Shown here: in pieces, positions 7,241-15,070 of the stretch | Layout: each line of letters starts with the position of its first letter | How positions within the stretch are numbered: position 1 is the first letter of the stretch | From: Streptomyces colonosanans | GTDB taxonomy: Bacteria; Actinomycetota; Actinomycetes; Streptomycetales; Streptomycetaceae | Direction of reading: 5' to 3' | Assembly: GCF_001866645.1 (NCBI RefSeq) | Contig: NZ_MLYP01000056.1 | Coordinates: forward strand, 1-34,184 | DNA length: 34,184 nucleotides | Made by a program: the position numbers and the translations under genes | Notes under the pieces: generated by a model | What the model saw: only the letters and a program-made list of their open reading frames with translations | Told to the model about the DNA's origin: nothing | The model's database searches: none

Positions 7241-7556
7241 CGACGAGCACTACCCCGTCACTCCGCGCGGAGAGCGCACGCCGAGTCCGGCCAGCCCGGC
7301 CGAGGCCCAGTTTCTGGCGATCGCCCCGGAGGCAGCGGCCTGGCTGGTCGAGGCCACCGCGGCCGGCACCCGCCGGATCCGGGCCCAGATGGCCGACGCC
7401 ATCGCACTGGCCAAGCTGCACGGCGCCGCCGACGTCGACCGCGCGCTCGGCACCGCGGCGACGGTGGGCCGCTTCGCTGACGGCGACCTGCTGTCGAGCC
7501 TGAACCACCAGAGCGAGCACGGCCCAGCCGAGCCTGTACGTGACCGGGCCCGATAG
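7221..7556 (+). pseudogene. IS21-family transposase IstA, C-terminal remnant
   Basis: The open frame reads DEHYPVTPRGERTPSPASPA, AEAQFLAIAPEAAAWLVEAT, AGTRRIRAQMADAIALAKLH and DVDRALGTAATVGRFADGDL. This is the C-terminal helical part of IstA, after the integrase core, as found in IS21-type elements. There is no start codon, the DDE core is missing upstream, and no IstB gene follows the stop at 7554-7556. It marks a former IS21-type insertion now truncated on both sides. Confidence 0.6.
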
Positions 7557-7603
7557 TGGCCGCCGTGGCCTTGGCCCCACGGGACGCGGGGACGGACCCG
7601 CCG

Positions 7604-7639
7604 CGGTCCTGTGTCCACCAGTCGGTGGACACAGGACCG
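7604..7639. promoter_or_regulatory. Perfect 16-bp-arm palindrome before ABC/two-component operon
   Basis: CGGTCCTGTGTCCACC (7604-7619) and its exact complement (7624-7639) are separated by AGTC, 48 bp before the ATPase start. Placement just upstream of a likely -10 region fits an activator or autoregulatory operator, for example for the response regulator in the same operon. It could also act as a terminator for transcription from the left. Confidence 0.6.
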
Positions 7640-7686
7640 ACCCCTCGGTCGTACCGCCCCGCCCGCACGCCCGGAAAGCTGAAGGC

Positions 7687-8541
7687 ATGGCAGAAACAGC
7701 AGTACGCGTGCGGGGCCTGCGCAAGGCGTACAAGGACCACGTTGCCGTCAACGGACTCGACCTCGACATCCGACGGGGCGAGATCTTCGGCATCCTCGGG
7801 CCGAACGGTGCGGGCAAGAGCACCACCGTGGAGATCCTGGAAGGCCACCGCAGCCGCGACGGAGGCGAGGTGGAGGTGCTCGGCGAGGACCCGGGACGCG
7901 CCTCGCGGCAGTGGAAGTCCTGGATCGGGATCGTCTGGCAGAACGAGGTTGTCAGCGGCGAGCTGACGGTCGCCGAGACCGTCCGGCACTACGCCCAGTA
8001 CTTCCCCGACCCGCGCGACCTCGAGGAGATCCTCCACGTCGTCGGACTCACAGAGAAGGCCGGTGCCCGCGTCACCGGGCTCTCCGGAGGCCAGCGGCGC
8101 CGTGTCGACGTGGCCGTGGGCGTCATCGGCCGCCCCGAGTTGCTGTTCCTGGACGAGCCCACCACCGGGTTCGACCCGGCGGCCCGGCGGCAGTTCTGGG
8201 ACCTGATCCGGTCGCTTGCCGACGACGGCACCACCATCGTGCTCACCTCCCACTACCTCGACGAGGTCGAGGCGCTCGCCGACCGGCTGGCCGTCGTCGT
8301 CGGGGGCAAGGTCGTCGCCGAGGGCGATCCGGCCACTCTTGGTGGCCGGGCCAGCGCACAGGCCACCGTGTCCTGGCTCGCCCCCGAGGGCCCGCGCGAG
8401 TACCGCACGGACACGCCCACCGGCGTCATCAACGACCTCGCGGCGCACTTCCGGGGCGAGATCCCGGAGCTGACGGTCAGCCGCCCCAGCCTCGAAGACA
8501 TCTATCTCGGCCTCATCAAGGAGCAGGAGACAGCGGCATGA
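7687..8541 (+). CDS. ABC transporter ATP-binding protein (DrrA-like)
   Basis: The 284-aa ATPase drives the ABC-2 exporter encoded next. The motifs are complete: Walker A GPNGAGKST (about residues 38-46), Q-loop in VWQNE, signature LSGGQRRR, Walker B LLFLDEP and the H-loop in TSHYLDE. The C-terminal extension (VSRPSLEDIYLGLI) is typical of drug and antibiotic resistance ATPases of the DrrA/CcmA type. ATG 7687 is preceded by a weak GAAAGCTGAAGG ribosome site. The stop overlaps the permease start by four bases (ATGA). This is the first gene of a four-gene operon. Confidence 0.92.
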   Translation: MAETAVRVRGLRKAYKDHVAVNGLDLDIRRGEIFGILGPNGAGKSTTVEILEGHRSRDGGEVEVLGEDPGRASRQWKSWIGIVWQNEVVSGELTVAETVRHYAQYFPDPRDLEEILHVVGLTEKAGARVTGLSGGQRRRVDVAVGVIGRPELLFLDEPTTGFDPAARRQFWDLIRSLADDGTTIVLTSHYLDEVEALADRLAVVVGGKVVAEGDPATLGGRASAQATVSWLAPEGPREYRTDTPTGVINDLAAHFRGEIPELTVSRPSLEDIYLGLIKEQETAA

Positions 8542-9401
8542 CCCAGACTCTCGTCGGCGCCCCCGCGGCGGGCCGGCTGCACCCGGGCGGCGAGGGCGGT
8601 AAGCTCCCTGGCGCGTTCCGTCTCGGACTGCTTCGCGGTGGTGTGGAGATCAAGCAGTTCTTCCGGGCCAAGGAAGCCGTCGTCTTCACCTTCGCCCTGC
8701 CGATTGTCATGATGACGATGTTCGCGTCCATCTTCCACGACAAGATTCAGGGCGCCGGGATCACCGTCTCGCAGCTGTACGTCGCCGCGATGCTCGGCGC
8801 CGGTCTGATGTCGACCAGCTTCCAGAACATCGGCATCGGCATCGCCACCGAACGCGACGAGGGCAACCTGCGCCGATTGCGGGCCATGCCCATGCCGCGC
8901 AGCGCGTACTTCTTCGGCAAGCTGTGGCTGGTCCTGGTCACAGGTGTCGCGGAGACCGCGCTGCTGCTTGCCGTCGGGGTCGCCTTCTTCGACCTGAAGC
9001 TGCCCTCCACGCCGGGCAAGTGGTTCACCCTCGCCTGGGTGCTGCTGCTCGGCATGATCGCTTGCTCGCTGCTGGGCATCGCGATGAGCAGCGTGCCGCG
9101 CGACGCGAAGAGCGCCACGCCGATCATGGTTCTGCCCTTCCTCGTGCTGCAGTTCATCTCCGGTGTCTACATCTCCATCAACAGCATGTCCGGCTGGATG
9201 GTGAAGGTGGGCTCCTTCTTCCCGCTGAAGTGGATGTGTCAGGGGTTCCGCGCGGTCTTCCTGCCCGACCGGGCCAAGGTGCTGGAGCAGGGGGGAGACT
9301 GGGAACTCGGCCGGGTCGCCCTCGTCCTGGGCGCCTGGTGCATCGGAGGACTGATTCTTTGCCTGACGACGTTCCGCTGGAAGGGCCGGCGCGACGGATG
9401 A
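8538..9401 (+). CDS. ABC-2 type transporter permease
   Basis: The 287-aa permease partners the ATPase upstream. A cytoplasmic N-terminus leads into about six membrane segments (FTFALPIVMMTMFASIF; YVAAMLGAGLMSTSF; LWLVLVTGVAETALLLAVGV; FTLAWVLLLGMIACSLLGI; IMVLPFLVLQFISGVYI; ALVLGAWCIGGLILCL). The loop after TM2 (GIATERDEGNLRRLRAMPMP) is the standard ABC-2 coupling region. It probably exports a hydrophobic compound, peptide or lipid. It is joined by ATGA overlaps on both sides to the ATPase and to the histidine kinase. Confidence 0.9.
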   Translation: MTQTLVGAPAAGRLHPGGEGGKLPGAFRLGLLRGGVEIKQFFRAKEAVVFTFALPIVMMTMFASIFHDKIQGAGITVSQLYVAAMLGAGLMSTSFQNIGIGIATERDEGNLRRLRAMPMPRSAYFFGKLWLVLVTGVAETALLLAVGVAFFDLKLPSTPGKWFTLAWVLLLGMIACSLLGIAMSSVPRDAKSATPIMVLPFLVLQFISGVYISINSMSGWMVKVGSFFPLKWMCQGFRAVFLPDRAKVLEQGGDWELGRVALVLGAWCIGGLILCLTTFRWKGRRDG

Positions 9402-10660
9402 CCGTGCCTTCGGCGACCCCACAGCCAGGCGCCCTGGTCACGCACGCGTGGCAGCAGAGCACCTGGCTGTGGGACATCCACTTCGGGGTGGCGCTGCTGG
9501 CGGCGGAACTCTTCGTCACCTTCTCGCACGGACCGAACCCCTGGGTCACGTTCGCGGACGGCTGGCTGCTGCTGTCCATCCCGCTGTACGTGGCCGTCGG
9601 ACGGCCCGCCCTGCACCACGACGCGGAGAACTCCCGGCGCGCCTTCGCCTTTTGCACCGGGATGGCCGTGCTCTACACGCCCGCGGCGATCGTCGCGCAG
9701 GAGGCGTCCGTCGCCATGGTCGCTCTGGCGCCGCTGTCCTATCTGCTGCTGTCCCGGTTCCGGGCGATGACGTTCCTGCTGGTGTACAACTTCACCCCGC
9801 TGATCGGCTGGACGGTCATGTGGTGGGACGAGCCCGGCCACATCCTGCGCACTGCGCTGATCGCCGTCGTCGTCGCCGGGTCCTCGATGACCATCGGCGG
9901 ATGGGTGGAGAGCATCGCTGTGCAGAGCTCCGAGCGCGCAACGCTCATCCGCCAACTCGAGGAGAATCGCGAGGAACTGGCCCGGCTGTCCGTCGCGCAC
10001 GGTGCCCTGTTGGAGCGCGAGCGGCTCGCCCGCGAGATCCACGACACCCTTGCCCAGGGCTTCACCAGCCTCGTCATGCTCTCCCAGGCACTGGAGAGCG
10101 AACTCGGCGACACCTCCGAACAGGCCCGCCGCTACATCGACCTGATGCAGCGCACCGCCCGCGAGAACCTCGCCGAGTCCCGCTCCCTGGTCTCCTCCCT
10201 CACCCCGGCCCAGCTGGACGACAGCTCCCTGGACGAGGCCGTGCGCCGCCTCGGCGACCGGCTGGCCGAGGAGCTCGGCATCGTCGTGGATGTCCGGGTC
10301 TCCGGAACCCCGCGCCCGCTGCCGCCCGCCGTCGAGGTGGTGGCCCTGCGCGCTTCCCAGGAGGCCCTGTCGAACATCCGCAAGCACGCGCACGCCTCAC
10401 ATGCCGAGATCTCCCTGGCCTATACCCCGGGCGGCTTGGAGCTCACCGTGCGGGACAACGGGCTCGGCTTCTCGCCCATCGCTTCGGGCAGCGGCTACGG
10501 CCTGCCCGGCATGCGGGCCCGGGTCCTGGAGATCGGCGGCACCACGAAGCTGTCCAGCGCCCCCGGCGAGGGCACCTGCCTCAGCGTACGACTGACCGTG
10601 CGGGCCCGCCCCCAAGATGCCGTCGCACGTGCCGAACAGCTTCAGGAGACCAAGCGATGA
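9398..10660 (+). CDS. Histidine kinase, NarL/HisKA_3 type
   Basis: The 420-aa sensor kinase has an N-terminal half with about five or six membrane segments and no large extracellular domain (WDIHFGVALLAAELFVTF; WLLLSIPLYVAV; AFAFCTGMAVLYTPAAIV; MVALAPLSYLLL; TALIAVVVAGSSMTIGGW). It probably senses something in or near the membrane. A coiled coil leads to the HisKA_3 box LARREIHD-like LAREIHDTLAQGF, with the phosphorylated His at about residue 215. The ATPase domain has SNIRKHAHA, DNGLGFSP and GYGLPGMRAR. Start and stop overlap the neighbours by ATGA, so production is tied to the transporter and regulator. Confidence 0.92.
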   Translation: MTVPSATPQPGALVTHAWQQSTWLWDIHFGVALLAAELFVTFSHGPNPWVTFADGWLLLSIPLYVAVGRPALHHDAENSRRAFAFCTGMAVLYTPAAIVAQEASVAMVALAPLSYLLLSRFRAMTFLLVYNFTPLIGWTVMWWDEPGHILRTALIAVVVAGSSMTIGGWVESIAVQSSERATLIRQLEENREELARLSVAHGALLERERLAREIHDTLAQGFTSLVMLSQALESELGDTSEQARRYIDLMQRTARENLAESRSLVSSLTPAQLDDSSLDEAVRRLGDRLAEELGIVVDVRVSGTPRPLPPAVEVVALRASQEALSNIRKHAHASHAEISLAYTPGGLELTVRDNGLGFSPIASGSGYGLPGMRARVLEIGGTTKLSSAPGEGTCLSVRLTVRARPQDAVARAEQLQETKR

Positions 10661-11292
10661 TCCGGATCCTGCTCGTCGACGACCACCCCGTGGTGCGGGA
10701 GGGGCTGCGGGGCATGCTCGACGTCCAGCCCGACCTGGAGGTCGTCGGCAGCGCGTCGTCCAGCCCCGAGGGCGTCGCGCTGTGCGCGCGGCTGAAGCCC
10801 GGCATCGTACTGATGGACCTGAGGATGCCCGGCGGTGACGGCGTGGACGCCACCCGGCAGATCCTCGCCGCGCACTCCAGCACCACCCGCGTCGTGGTCC
10901 TCACCACGTACGAGACCGACCGGGACATTCTGCGCGCCGTCGAGGCCGGAGCTGCCGGCTACCTCCTCAAGGACGCCTCCAGTGGCGACCTCGCGGACTC
11001 CGTCCGGGCCGCCGCGCGCGGCGAGACCGTGCTCGCCCCCACCGTGGCGGCGGCGCTGGTGTCCCGGCTGCGCGGCGGCGAGCTGGAGCGGCCTCAGCTG
11101 TCGCAGCGAGAACTGGAGGTATTGCGGCTGGTGTCCGAGGGATGCACCAACTCGGAGATCGGGCGCCGCCTGTTCATCGGCGAGAGCACCGTCAAGACCC
11201 ATCTGCTGCGGAGCTTCGGAAAACTCGGGGTCTCCGACCGCACGGCCGCGGTCACCCGCGCGCTGAAGCTCCAGCTGCTGCCCACGGACTGA
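10657..11292 (+). CDS. Response regulator, NarL/LuxR type
   Basis: The 211-aa regulator has a receiver domain: acidic pair VDDHP (residues 8-12), phosphoacceptor Asp at about 54 in VLMDLRMPG, Thr in VLTTYET and Lys in YLLKDAS. A LuxR-type helix-turn-helix follows (about 145-205: LSQRELEVLRLVSEGCTNSE, IGESTVKTHLLRSFGKLGV). It is the cognate partner of the kinase that overlaps its start. It likely controls the operon itself, and the palindrome at 7604-7639 is the best candidate site. It is the last gene of the operon, and no clear terminator follows. Confidence 0.93.
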   Translation: MIRILLVDDHPVVREGLRGMLDVQPDLEVVGSASSSPEGVALCARLKPGIVLMDLRMPGGDGVDATRQILAAHSSTTRVVVLTTYETDRDILRAVEAGAAGYLLKDASSGDLADSVRAAARGETVLAPTVAAALVSRLRGGELERPQLSQRELEVLRLVSEGCTNSEIGRRLFIGESTVKTHLLRSFGKLGVSDRTAAVTRALKLQLLPTD

Positions 11293-11346
11293 CCGGGCCG
11301 CCCGACCGGACGGTGGGCGCTCAGACCTCCGCGCTCTCCGTCCTAT

Positions 11347-11397
11347 CTGCAGGTCCTGGACCGCTGCCCCGCCATCGAGATCCCGCGACTCGGCTGA
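11347..11397 (+). pseudogene. C-terminal remnant of a CoA-binding protein gene
   Basis: Sixteen codons and a TGA read LQVLDRCPAIEIPRLG, the normal C-terminus of YccU-like CoA-binding proteins. The gene at 6605-7015 contains the same block up to DRCPAIE and then differs. At the DNA level TGGACCGCTGCCC is identical in both, and the next bases differ only at third codon positions. No start or upstream homology is present. It most likely is the original 3' end of the gene at 6605, cut off by insertion of the 4.3 kb between. Confidence 0.6.
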
Positions 11398-11424
11398 CGC
11401 CGGGCGGGCGCCTACGCTGGCCGT

Positions 11425-12102
11425 GTGGTGAGCCGCCCGTGGAACGCCGTACCCAGCAGCCCGGAGGATCTGGTGCGGGCCCTCAGAGCCGCCGGGATCA
11501 GGGAAGAACGGCTGCTCGAGGCCGTACGGACAACACCCCGGGCGGACTTCGTCCCGGCCGGTCAGGTGCCCGCCGCCTACCGGGACGCGCCCGTTCCGAT
11601 CGGACAGGGGCAGGTCACGACCCAGCCGTCGCTGTCCGCCATGATGATCGAGAGCCTTGAGCTGGACGGCAGCGAGCACGTCCTCGAGGTGGGTACCGGC
11701 CTCGGATTCCAGACCGCGCTGCTCGCCCGACTGGCCGCCGACGTGGTCAGCATCGAGATGCGGCCGGAGATCGCCGAGCGGGCACGCACCAATCTGACGG
11801 GCCACGGCGTGCGGAACGTGGAGCTGCGGGTCGGCGACGGCAGCGGCGGTGTGCCGGACCGCGCTCCGTACGACGCGGTCGTGGTGTCGGCCGCGTTCCC
11901 GGAGGTGCCCGCGCCCCTGGTCGCGCAGGTACGGCCGGCCGGGCGTCTGGTGCAACCTATCGGGCCGGGCGGGCAGGAACAGGTGGTGTGCTTCGTGCGC
12001 ACCGCGTCGGGGCTGGAGCAGTGGCGGGTCCTGACCGCGGCCCGCTTCGTACGGCTGCGGGGACGGTACGGCTTCGCGCAGGACGAAGCGGATCTCCCTT
12101 GA
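11425..12102 (+). CDS. pcm: Protein-L-isoaspartate O-methyltransferase family
   Basis: The 225-aa enzyme family uses S-adenosylmethionine to methylate isoaspartyl residues of damaged proteins, starting their repair. Visible features are the N-terminal substrate region (RADFVPAGQVPAAYRDAPVPIGQGQVTTQPS, with the typical GQxxTxPS), the SAM-binding motif I VLEVGTGLGFQTALLARL and motif II YDAVVVSAAFPEVP. Length fits the family. GTG 11425 lies 6 nt after TACGCT (11413-11418), which suggests a leaderless transcript; a second GTG follows directly. No neighbour is clearly linked in function. It is convergent with the phosphatase gene. Confidence 0.88.
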   Translation: MVSRPWNAVPSSPEDLVRALRAAGIREERLLEAVRTTPRADFVPAGQVPAAYRDAPVPIGQGQVTTQPSLSAMMIESLELDGSEHVLEVGTGLGFQTALLARLAADVVSIEMRPEIAERARTNLTGHGVRNVELRVGDGSGGVPDRAPYDAVVVSAAFPEVPAPLVAQVRPAGRLVQPIGPGGQEQVVCFVRTASGLEQWRVLTAARFVRLRGRYGFAQDEADLP

Positions 12103-12164
12103 GGGGGCGCGGGCTTCGCACGCGCCGGGGTGCCGGACCGCCCGTACGCCGCAGCGGCCTCCCC

Positions 12165-12929
12165 TTACAGGCCCCCTCCCGACCCGTCCCCCACGCGCAC
12201 GACCGCCAGCGTGATGTTGTCGGGGCCGCCCGCCTCGATGGCGGCCTTCCACAGCTCGAAGGCCGCTCTGCCGTCGTCGTACTCCCGCATCACCGCGTCG
12301 AGCACGTCCGTCGTCAGCGGGTCGGTCACACCGTCGGTGCAGACGAGGTAGCGGTCGCCGGGCGACAGGGACCCGGCCGTCACATGGGGATGGATGGCGC
12401 GGTAGGCGGGTGCGCCGCCCAGGCACTGGGTGACCAGGGACGTGGTGCGCTGCCCGGGTGCGAGCGGTGGGCTGTCGTCGACGCTCAACTGGCGCAGCCC
12501 GTCCCGGGAGGCCGCGAAGACCCGGCTGTCCCCCACATTGAAGGCCAGCAGCGAGCCGGACTGTATGACGGCGCCGGCGACCGTCGTTCCCATGGCGGCG
12601 AGTTCGCTTCTCTCGTCTCCCTCGGCGGCCTCGTACACGGCGCGGTTGCAGGCGTTCAGGGTGTCGCGGACGGCGTCCTCGCTCCGCAGGGCGGGGCCGA
12701 TCGACGCGATCCGGCGGACGACCAGGGCACTGGCCACGTCACCGCCGGGCTGCCCGCCGAGCCCGTCGGCAACGGCGACGACGAGGGGTGTGCCGAGCGG
12801 GAAGACCAGGGTCTGCGGACTCTCGGTCACGGTGGCACACAGAGTCCACGGTCCGATGACGAGGCTGTCCTCGTTCCGCTCGCGCAGCAGCCCCGGATGG
12901 CTCAGCGCGCTCACAGCGACATACGGCAT
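12165..12929 (-). CDS. PP2C-family serine/threonine phosphatase
   Basis: The 254-aa Mn/Mg-dependent phosphatase reverses Ser/Thr kinase signalling. The metal-binding motifs are complete: RNEDS (about residue 18), VADGLGG, MGTTVAG, VGDSRVF, TDGVTD and a final GGPDNITL. There is no membrane segment, so it is cytoplasmic. No kinase gene lies nearby, so the target is unknown. ATG 12929 has GGAAGG 11 nt upstream; a GTG at 12938 would leave only 2 nt after that site. A candidate promoter is at 12986-13016. Confidence 0.9.
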   Translation of the reverse strand: MPYVAVSALSHPGLLRERNEDSLVIGPWTLCATVTESPQTLVFPLGTPLVVAVADGLGGQPGGDVASALVVRRIASIGPALRSEDAVRDTLNACNRAVYEAAEGDERSELAAMGTTVAGAVIQSGSLLAFNVGDSRVFAASRDGLRQLSVDDSPPLAPGQRTTSLVTQCLGGAPAYRAIHPHVTAGSLSPGDRYLVCTDGVTDPLTTDVLDAVMREYDDGRAAFELWKAAIEAGGPDNITLAVVRVGDGSGGGL

Positions 12930-12985
12930 CGGCGCCACCGCCTTCCCGTAAAGGACATACCGCCGGAGGCCGGGCTACCGCTACA

Positions 12986-13016
12986 AGTCTAGGAACGGCG
13001 CCATCCGGCGTGCCAA
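12986..13016 (-). promoter_or_regulatory. Candidate promoter of PP2C gene
   Basis: On the minus strand TTGGCA (13016-13011) and TAGACT (12991-12986) are 19 bp apart, with TAGACT about 57 bp before the ATG. This resembles a housekeeping sigma-factor promoter. The rest of 12939-13230 shows no gene. Confidence 0.4.
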
Positions 13017-13234
13017 TGCGGGTGGTCCCGGGAACGGCCGCCCTTGTCCGGCGCCGCAGCAGGCTCTCCGCCCTCGGCCATCGGCGCCTCCGTGTCCCTC
13101 GTCCGGATCGGTGACAGCGGCGGTCGCGGCCGGGCCCGGAAGGAGCCGTGCGAGGCGGGCTCGCCTTGCGCGGCGCGCAGCCCCCTCGGAAGGTGGACCC
13201 GAGAGACACGTCGGATATGGGAAGAGGGTGCGTG

Positions 13235-14185
13235 GTGCACAAGGCATGGCCGGCCGAAGCCCGGGACCAGTCAACGGCGACCAGGCCGATGTCCCCCGGC
13301 GTGCGGCCGGTAACGCTGGACGGCGGGGGCATCCCGCTGTCCGGACTGCTTGCCGAACCGGTGCATGTGACACCCCGCGCCGCCGTGGTCGCACTGCACG
13401 GCGGGGGCCTGACCGCCGAGTACTTCGACGGTCAGGCCCATCCCGACCTGTCCTTGCTCACCCTGGGCGCGCAGCTGGGATTCACGGTTCTCGCCCTGGA
13501 CCGCCCCGGCTACGGGCGCTCGGCCGCGTTCCTCCCGGAGGGACAGACGCTCGCCGAGCAGGCGACCACGGCAGGCGCGGCGATCGAGGACTTCGCGAGG
13601 GGATGCGCGACCGGCGCGGGCATCCTGCTGCTCGGGCACTCCTACGGCGGCAAACTCGCCCTGCGACTGGGCGCCGACGCCCTGCTCGCGTCCCTTCTCG
13701 CGCTGGACGTCTCCGGATGCGGACACCGGTTCGCCGCGGACAGGTCCGTTCTGGGACAGGCCGGTGGCATCCGTCAACGGCACCTCAACTGGGGCCCGTT
13801 GAGGCACTATCCGCCGAGTGTCTTCCGGGCGGGATCGAGTGTGGTGGCGGCGATGCCGCGCCGTGAGGCCGAGGACGCCGCGAACTGGCCCCAGATCTGC
13901 GAGGGGCTGCTGCCCCACGTCCGGGTGCCGGTCCGGCTGACCTTCGCGGAGCACGAGGCCTGGTGGCACCACTCCGACGAGGACGTGGCGGACCTCGTGG
14001 GGCTGCTGACCGCCGCACCCCGCGTGGTCGTGGAGCGGCTTCCGGACGCGGGCCACAACATCAGCCTGGGCTGGGCCGCCCGGACGTACCACCTGCGTGC
14101 GCTCGCCTTCTTCGAGGAGGCGGTGCGCTCCCGGCACCGGGTGGCAGCGGCGGACGCCGGCCCGGTGGCGGCCCTGCAGTCCTGA
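13235..14185 (+). CDS. Alpha/beta hydrolase
   Basis: The core of the 316-aa protein is an alpha/beta hydrolase: an oxyanion-type ALHGGGL segment, the nucleophile elbow LGHSYGGKLAL (Ser) and the C-terminal catalytic His in DAGHNIS, with LDRPGYGRS between. The acid is probably in the VRLTFAEHEAWW to VVVERLPDAG region. No signal peptide is seen. The substrate is unknown; esterases, lipases and epoxide hydrolases share this fold. The start is uncertain. GTG 13235 (or 13232) has GGGAAGAGGG at good distance. ATG 13289 (MSPGVRPVTLDG) matches where homology appears to begin but lacks a ribosome site. Confidence 0.8.
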   Translation: MHKAWPAEARDQSTATRPMSPGVRPVTLDGGGIPLSGLLAEPVHVTPRAAVVALHGGGLTAEYFDGQAHPDLSLLTLGAQLGFTVLALDRPGYGRSAAFLPEGQTLAEQATTAGAAIEDFARGCATGAGILLLGHSYGGKLALRLGADALLASLLALDVSGCGHRFAADRSVLGQAGGIRQRHLNWGPLRHYPPSVFRAGSSVVAAMPRREAEDAANWPQICEGLLPHVRVPVRLTFAEHEAWWHHSDEDVADLVGLLTAAPRVVVERLPDAGHNISLGWAARTYHLRALAFFEEAVRSRHRVAAADAGPVAALQS

Positions 14186-14193
14186 CGTCGACC

Positions 14194-14221
14194 ACGCCCC
14201 GGGTGCTCCCTCCCGGGGCGT
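14194..14221. terminator. Terminator between convergent genes
   Basis: ACGCCCCGGG (14194-14203) and CCCGGGGCGT (14212-14221) form a perfect 10-bp stem with an 8-nt loop, 8 bp after the hydrolase stop. It can serve both the hydrolase and the TetR gene ending at 14275. Confidence 0.75.
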
Positions 14222-14274
14222 CGGCGCGCCGGGGTTCAGCGGTCCGGAGTCCGGGACGCAGGTCAGCCGGGACA

Positions 14275-14922
14275 TCAGCCCGTGAAACGGTCGACCAGGT
14301 CGCACCAGCCGGCCTCCACGCGCTCCACGGAGATCCCGCGGTGGGTGAGCAGATCGTCGATGAGTACCGTCTCCAGATAGCCGAGCAGTGCGTGCGCGAT
14401 GAGTTCGATGTCGCCGTCCACCCGCGCCTCGCGCAGCAGCATGCCGACGTGGGCCAGCCGGAACTGGTACGCCGGGCTGGTGCGGCGGCGGCCCGGCTCC
14501 GCGTGCGCGGCCAGGTAGAAGTCCCGGTGCGCGCGCTCGTGGCGGATCACGGTGCAGCCGAAGGCGCGCAGACGCTGCGCCGGGGGCGCGCCCGGGCCGA
14601 GCGGCGGCGGCCCGGAGAGGAAGGACGACTGGAACTGCTGCTCGTGATGGCTGAGCAGCTCTACCAGCAGGCCCGTGCGGTCACCGAACCGCCGGAAGAC
14701 GGTGCCCTTGCCGACCCCGGCACCGCAGGCGATGTCCTCCATGGTCACGTTCGCAATGCCGCGCTCGGCGGCCAGGCGGGCGGCGACCTCCAGCAGCCGG
14801 GTGCGGTTGCGCGCGGCATCGGCGCGCAGCCGGGGCGCCTCTCCGGAGGGCATGAGGGCGAGGTCTGCACGGCCGCCGAGGTTGTCCTGTGACATCGGTG
14901 AGGGCGGGAGCGGCTCGATCAT
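14275..14922 (-). CDS. TetR-family transcriptional regulator
   Basis: The 215-aa protein has its TetR helix-turn-helix at about residues 35-85 (RTRLLEVAARLAAERGIANV, TMEDIACGAGVGKGTVFRRF) and a TetR C-terminal domain with an Arg/His-rich middle. It is divergent from the FMN reductase gene at 15071. The shared intergenic region holds two copies of GGACCNNGGTCCGGTTA, so it most likely represses the reductase and itself. ATG 14922 is preferred because TACGCT (14934-14929) lies exactly 6 nt before it, giving a leaderless transcript. Later ATGs at 14895 and 14853 have no ribosome site. Confidence 0.86.
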   Translation of the reverse strand: MIEPLPPSPMSQDNLGGRADLALMPSGEAPRLRADAARNRTRLLEVAARLAAERGIANVTMEDIACGAGVGKGTVFRRFGDRTGLLVELLSHHEQQFQSSFLSGPPPLGPGAPPAQRLRAFGCTVIRHERAHRDFYLAAHAEPGRRRTSPAYQFRLAHVGMLLREARVDGDIELIAHALLGYLETVLIDDLLTHRGISVERVEAGWCDLVDRFTG

Positions 14923-14953
14923 GAGGTCAGCGTAGCGCCCCGGGACGACAAGC

Positions 14954-15002
14954 GGACCTGGGTCCGGTTAGATTGGACAGGAAGTGGACCGTGGTCCGGT
15001 TA
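14954..15002. promoter_or_regulatory. Tandem TetR operator candidates
   Basis: GGACCTGGGTCCGGTTA (14954-14970) and GGACCGTGGTCCGGTTA (14986-15002) are 17-bp repeats in the same direction, 32 bp apart (three helical turns). Each holds a GGACC-NN-GGTCC palindrome. They sit between divergent TetR and reductase genes, the standard place for TetR operators. Confidence 0.7.
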
Positions 15003-15070
15003 AGGTGGTACAACATTCAACGGACTCACCCGGTCCTCTTGGCTTCTGAACACACTCTGGGAGTTTTGCC

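Noticed and set aside
9448..11292. Open frame of 614 codons running through the kinase into the response regulator
   Set aside because: Only its last part (from 10657) is the true regulator. The earlier part is a shadow of the kinase gene. It is not a kinase-regulator fusion.
6605..11397. Interpretation as an intact integrative element with integrase
   Set aside because: No integrase or excisionase gene is present between the two CoA-binding segments. Only the insertion joint, not a functional element, can be claimed.
10642..12426. 594-codon minus-strand frame opposite the regulator, pcm and phosphatase genes
   Set aside because: The Arg/Gly/His-rich reading has no domain motif. The opposite and neighbouring frames carry complete known families.
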